This document shows, in pieces, positions 59,454 through 64,000 of a stretch of 64,000 bases of DNA. Source of the stretch: Polyangiaceae bacterium. Lineage in GTDB: Bacteria > Myxococcota_A > Polyangia > Polyangiales > Polyangiaceae. The position numbers were made by a program, and so were the translations under genes. Position 1 is the first letter of the stretch, and each line of letters begins with the position of its first letter. Location: positions 1 through 64,000 of the forward strand of contig JACKEA010000002.1 of NCBI GenBank assembly GCA_020633235.1, given 5' to 3'. Below the pieces are notes generated by a model. The model worked only from the letters and a program-made list of their open reading frames with translations. It did not search any database and had not been told where the DNA came from.

Positions 59454-61169
59454 ATGCCGGCGCGATCCAAGAAGAAGTCTAAGAAGCCGGTGGCCAAGAA
59501 AGCCACCACCCGAAGGGCAGCGAGCTCGCCTCGTAAGCCCAAGAAATCTCAGCATTCTTCGTCCAAGAAGAAGGCCAAGAAGAAGCCGGCGCCCAAGCCG
59601 AAGCCGAAGCCCAAGAAGCGGCCGGCCCCGAAGCCGAAGCCCAAGGCCAAGAAGAAGCCGGCGGCGGCAAAGAAGAAGACCGTGGCGAAGAAGGCCAAGG
59701 TCAGCGCCCGAGACCGCGACCGCGAGAAGGCCCGTCGCGAAAAAGAGCGCGAGAAGGCCCGCCGCGAGAAAGAGCGCGAGAAGGCCCGCCGCGAGAAAGA
59801 ACGCGAGAAAGCTCAGCGCGAGAAAGAGCGCGAGAAGGCCCGCCGCGAGAAAGAGCGCGAAAAAGAGCGCAAGGAACGCGAGAAGGCCCGCGAAAAAGAG
59901 CGCAAGGAGCGCGAGAAGGCCCGCGAAAAAGAGCGCAAGGAGCGCGAGGCCGCCAAGAAGGCCCGGGAGGCCGAGCGCGAGCGCTTGAAGGAAGAAGCGC
60001 GCCGAGCGAAGGAAGAGGAGCGCGCCGAGCGCGAGGCCGAGCGCGAGCGGCTGAAGGAAGAAGCGCGGCGCGCCCGAGAAGAAGAGCGCGCCAAGCGGGA
60101 AGCCGAGCGCGAGGCCTATCGCAAGGCGAAGGAAGCGGAGCGCGAGCGCCTGCGGGCCGAAAAGGAAGCCGCCCGCCGAGCCCTGGAGGGCAAGGTGGCC
60201 CGCCTCAGCAAGCGCGCCCAACGCGCCGGTTCAGGGCGGGGTGCCACCACGCGCGTGTATCGACCCGACGCCATCCCGAACCAATCGGGAACCACCCGCC
60301 GCGTGACCGGCGAGGCGCCCGTCGCCCCCCGTCCCCCGCCGGAGCCCCAGCCGGCAGCATCTCCAGTGCCGCCGCCCCCGCCGCCCCCTCCTCCGCCGCC
60401 ACCGGTGCCGGAGCGGATCGACGAGCGCTACGCGTTGATCGTAGAGCGTCTCGGCAAGTGCCCGGAGGAGTTCCGGCGTGAGTACGCCGAGAGCTTCGAC
60501 ATGTCCTGGATCTACCACGACAGCGCCCTGGAAGGCGTCGTCTACACCTTCCAGGAGCTCAAGACCGCGATCGATCCCAACATCACGGTAGTACCCGACA
60601 GCAGTCTCCAGCCGGTGTGCGAAGAGATCCGTCGCCACAAGACGGCCCTCGAGCTGGTCCGTGACCTCGGCGAGAAGAAGCGCTCCAGCGTCAACATCGA
60701 CGTGATCAAGAAGCTCTACCTCACGCTTCACCCCGAAGAGGGCGACCTGAAGAGCGTGAAGTACCGCAAGGACATTCCCCAGCACCGGCTGTACTTCCAC
60801 GAGTACGCCCAGCCGGACAAGATCGCCTATCGCGTGCGCCAGGTGATCGACTGGCTGAACGGCCCGGAGCCGAAGAAGATCAAGGACCCGATCCGCATCG
60901 CGGCGCGCGCTCACTACGATCTGCTGCGCGTCTTCCCGTTCCCGTCGGACAGCGGCAAGGTCGCCCGTTTGCTGATGAACGTGTTGCTCATGCGCTCGGG
61001 CTACCCGCCTGCCATCATTCATTCCACGGAGCGGCAGCGCTATTACGAAGCACTCAAGGGCTCGCTGCCCACCATCATCACGATGGTGCGCGACGCCATC
61101 AACAATGGCCTGGCCAGCATCGAGAAGCGTCTCGACGACCAAGAAGCCACCCTCCGAGCAAGCTTCTGA
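59454..61169 (+). CDS. Pseudo-Fic protein with basic head and charged coiled coil
   Basis: 571 residues from ATG 59454. Residues 1-82 are Lys/Ala/Pro-rich like histone-H1-type tails (KKKAKKKPAPKPKPKPKKRP). Residues ~83-255 are a long alternating-charge helix of E(K/R)ARREKERE repeats. A Pro run (~300-317) leads to a Fic domain (~320-560). It has the inhibitory motif SALEG (SxxxEG, ~354-358) and the Fic core context ARLLMNVLLMRSGYPPAI. The Fic loop, normally HPFxDGNGRxxR, reads FPFPSDSGKVAR at ~492-503, so the catalytic His and most loop residues are lost. It probably lacks AMP transfer and may bind DNA or RNA through its head. Confidence 0.75.
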   Translation: MPARSKKKSKKPVAKKATTRRAASSPRKPKKSQHSSSKKKAKKKPAPKPKPKPKKRPAPKPKPKAKKKPAAAKKKTVAKKAKVSARDRDREKARREKEREKARREKEREKARREKEREKAQREKEREKARREKEREKERKEREKAREKERKEREKAREKERKEREAAKKAREAERERLKEEARRAKEEERAEREAERERLKEEARRAREEERAKREAEREAYRKAKEAERERLRAEKEAARRALEGKVARLSKRAQRAGSGRGATTRVYRPDAIPNQSGTTRRVTGEAPVAPRPPPEPQPAASPVPPPPPPPPPPPPVPERIDERYALIVERLGKCPEEFRREYAESFDMSWIYHDSALEGVVYTFQELKTAIDPNITVVPDSSLQPVCEEIRRHKTALELVRDLGEKKRSSVNIDVIKKLYLTLHPEEGDLKSVKYRKDIPQHRLYFHEYAQPDKIAYRVRQVIDWLNGPEPKKIKDPIRIAARAHYDLLRVFPFPSDSGKVARLLMNVLLMRSGYPPAIIHSTERQRYYEALKGSLPTIITMVRDAINNGLASIEKRLDDQEATLRASF

Positions 61170-61181
61170 TTTTGTCGGTGC

Positions 61182-61207
61182 GGCGCGGGCACGCCCCTGC
61201 CCGCGCC
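61182..61207. terminator. Bidirectional hairpin between convergent genes
   Basis: GGCGCGGGC (61182-61190) pairs with GCCCGCGCC (61199-61207) around an 8-base loop. It lies between the pseudo-Fic gene and the TolC-like gene. Confidence 0.65.
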
Positions 61208-61208
61208 C

Positions 61209-62570
61209 TCAACGCTCGTTGTTCATCGCGTCCCAGCCCGTCGCCTGGGCCAGCTTGGCGACCGCCACGTTGTAGTCGAAGATCGCGGACAGCTGGTTGA
61301 AGCGCTTGAGGGCGTACTCCTTGGCGGGATCTGCGATGTCTTCTTCCTCGAAGGTGCCCACGTCGATGCCTTGCTGCACCTTGATGAGCCACTGCTTCGC
61401 CAGCTTCAGCGCGCGGGTGTGAGCGTCGAGCCGCTTCTGGGCGTCGCGGGCCTCGATGTAGGCGTTCTCCACCTCCACGGCGACGCCCCCCAGCGCGTAT
61501 CGCTCGGTAGCGCGGATTTCTTCCACCTGCGCCGCGGCTTGCGCCACGCGCGCGGACTGCGGCAGGAAGTCGAGCTTCCAGCGCAGCACCAGCGCCGCAC
61601 CGTAGTGGAAGTAGTTGCCACCGTCGTGCACGAAGGGGTTCTGCTGGTCCGTGACCTCCGGCGCCTTGGCCCACTTGGCGCTGAGGCCGACGGCCAGATC
61701 CGGATAGTAGCGGGAGCGTTCGAGGCGAAGCTGGGCGTTGCGGGCCGCGATGCCCGCCCGCGCCATGTTGATCTCCGGACGAAACAAGCGCGCCGCTTCC
61801 AGGTAGCGAGCCAGCGGCGCGAGGGTGTGCGGGTTCTTCTTGAGGGGTCGGTCCGCGATGTCGAACTGACCACGGACGCCGGTGAGGAAGCGCAGCCCCG
61901 CGAGGGCCTGCGCTTCGTGACGGCGAGCCTCGCTCTCCTTCACCACCAGATCTTCGCGGTACATCTTGAGCTTGATGAGCTCGATGTCGTCCCCTTCCCC
62001 TTCGGCCACGCGATCCGATAGCCGCTTGATGTACTTGTCGATGCGCTTGGAGGCGTCTCGCAGCAAGAGCAGGGAATCCCGCGCCAGCAGGATGCCGTAG
62101 AAGGCTTGCCGCACCGACAGCTTGACGGCGTTCTTCTCCTTCTTCACCTCGTGCTCGCCGACCTTCACTTGAGCGTCGGCGGCGTCCCACAGGTTCGTGA
62201 TCTTGCCGAACGTCCAGAGCGGCACCGCGCCCTCGATGCCCACCTGCCATGCGAGGGCCATGTTGCTGGTCAGCGATGCGTCCGTATTGGGGCTGTAGAT
62301 GCTGGTTCCGCGAACCGTGGGCGCCGGCCCGATGCCCCCGGTGAAGGTGAAGTCGGAGTAGGGCTGGGTATGGGCCTGCCGCACCTGCGCACGCTTCTGC
62401 TCCAAGCGCGCCCGAGCCTCGTGGATCTTCGGGTAGTTCTGCTCCGCCAGGTTGAGACAGCGCCTCAGATCGTAGCGCGGTCCGCTGACCTTCGCCGACT
62501 CCTGCGCTCGCGCGGGGCTCGCGGCCAAGGTGCCGGTCGCAAGCAAGACGAAGGCCAGGGCAAAGCGCAT
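61209..62570 (-). CDS. TolC-family outer-membrane efflux protein
   Basis: 453 residues from ATG 62570. Signal peptide 1-22 (LAFVLLATGTLAASPARAQ). Two OEP repeats: LRRCLNLAEQNYPKIHEARA...VRQAFYGILLARDSLLLLRD and later YLEAARLFRPEINMARAGIA...VEVENAYIEARDAQKRLDAH, typical of the TolC barrel and tunnel helices. It would form the outer channel of a tripartite pump or type I secretion system; no pump or adaptor gene is adjacent. It ends at the bidirectional hairpin. Confidence 0.85.
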   Translation of the reverse strand: MRFALAFVLLATGTLAASPARAQESAKVSGPRYDLRRCLNLAEQNYPKIHEARARLEQKRAQVRQAHTQPYSDFTFTGGIGPAPTVRGTSIYSPNTDASLTSNMALAWQVGIEGAVPLWTFGKITNLWDAADAQVKVGEHEVKKEKNAVKLSVRQAFYGILLARDSLLLLRDASKRIDKYIKRLSDRVAEGEGDDIELIKLKMYREDLVVKESEARRHEAQALAGLRFLTGVRGQFDIADRPLKKNPHTLAPLARYLEAARLFRPEINMARAGIAARNAQLRLERSRYYPDLAVGLSAKWAKAPEVTDQQNPFVHDGGNYFHYGAALVLRWKLDFLPQSARVAQAAAQVEEIRATERYALGGVAVEVENAYIEARDAQKRLDAHTRALKLAKQWLIKVQQGIDVGTFEEEDIADPAKEYALKRFNQLSAIFDYNVAVAKLAQATGWDAMNNER

Positions 62571-62616
62571 CGGGCGCAGCCTATCCCGATTGTCTCGCGA
62601 GCGTCGAGAGCTGGAC

Positions 62617-64000
<1,384 letters not shown>

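Noticed and set aside
59813..60094. Tandem DNA repeats suggesting a CRISPR-like array
   Set aside because: The repeats encode the charged heptads of the coiled coil, are variable and have no spacers.
59412..60221. Minus-strand Leu/Ala-rich frame that looks like a membrane protein
   Set aside because: It is the complement of Lys/Glu/Arg-rich codons of the pseudo-Fic coil.

Overview
The window is about 64 kb of very GC-rich DNA with dense, strand-switching gene clusters. It looks like the chromosome of a myxobacterium, probably a Polyangiales/Sorangium-type member. The signs are four 'eukaryote-like' Ser/Thr kinases with HRDxxP loops and Pro/Ala-rich tails, many lipoproteins with Gly/Ser-rich linkers, PEGA-domain proteins, a receiver-AAA-HTH regulator, a degenerate Fic protein and many ATGA/GTGA start-stop overlaps. 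The taxonomic call is inference from gene style; no rRNA is present.

Layout. 1-6.6 kb: the tail of an unknown gene, a large PHP/CehA-type lipoprotein, a ribbon-helix-helix/GNAT toxin-antitoxin pair, a SEC-C protein and a protein built from RNA-polymerase alpha-CTD-like modules. 6.8-17.8 kb (minus strand): an envelope/signalling block with two kinases, a Pro-rich membrane protein, a PEGA/TPR protein, two giant Gly-rich lipoproteins, a beheaded second PEGA gene, an embedded DUF559 nuclease cassette and two tandem unknown paralogues. 18-21.3 kb: a small coiled-coil ORF, a wHTH-nucleotidyltransferase, a sugar-nucleotide epimerase and a sulfatase-like lipoprotein. 21.4-25.4 kb: tsf, rpsB and a kinase. 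25.6-31.2 kb: nhaA, a DUF4190-like protein and a gatC-gatA-GNAT-lipoprotein chain. 31.1-36.6 kb: a PATAN/DUF4388-like kinase, then SDR-plsC-truB. 36.6-41.1 kb: FliK-like, CNNM/CorC, an unknown membrane protein, a hydrolase and PilZ. 41.2-46.8 kb: trpG-trpD-trpC, a XerC/D recombinase, an N-formylglutamate amidohydrolase, a membrane protein and rpmB. 46.8-53.4 kb: GGT-like/DUF72, a lipoprotein, a TPR-acyltransferase pair and another lipoprotein. 53.4-56.4 kb: a TrmN6-like methyltransferase facing the classic rpsP-khpA-rimM-trmD-SPOUT operon. 56.6-64 kb: a NifU-like domain, secreted proteins, map, the pseudo-Fic coiled-coil protein, a TolC-like protein and a sigma54-type regulator cut by the window end.

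Most unusual points. (1) A 456-bp stretch is base-for-base identical between two otherwise diverged PEGA genes, and one end of it sits exactly at the junction with a hairpin-rich DUF559 cassette that has replaced the start of one gene. (2) A Fic-fold protein keeps the inhibitory SxxxEG motif but has lost the catalytic His and most of the Fic loop, and carries a ~170-residue charged coil. (3) A protein has three alpha-CTD-like helix-hairpin-helix modules plus a sigma-region-4-like segment. (4) A ~20-nt motif is dispersed through genes and spacers. (5) A palindromic, near-leaderless promoter precedes an HTH-nucleotidyltransferase gene.
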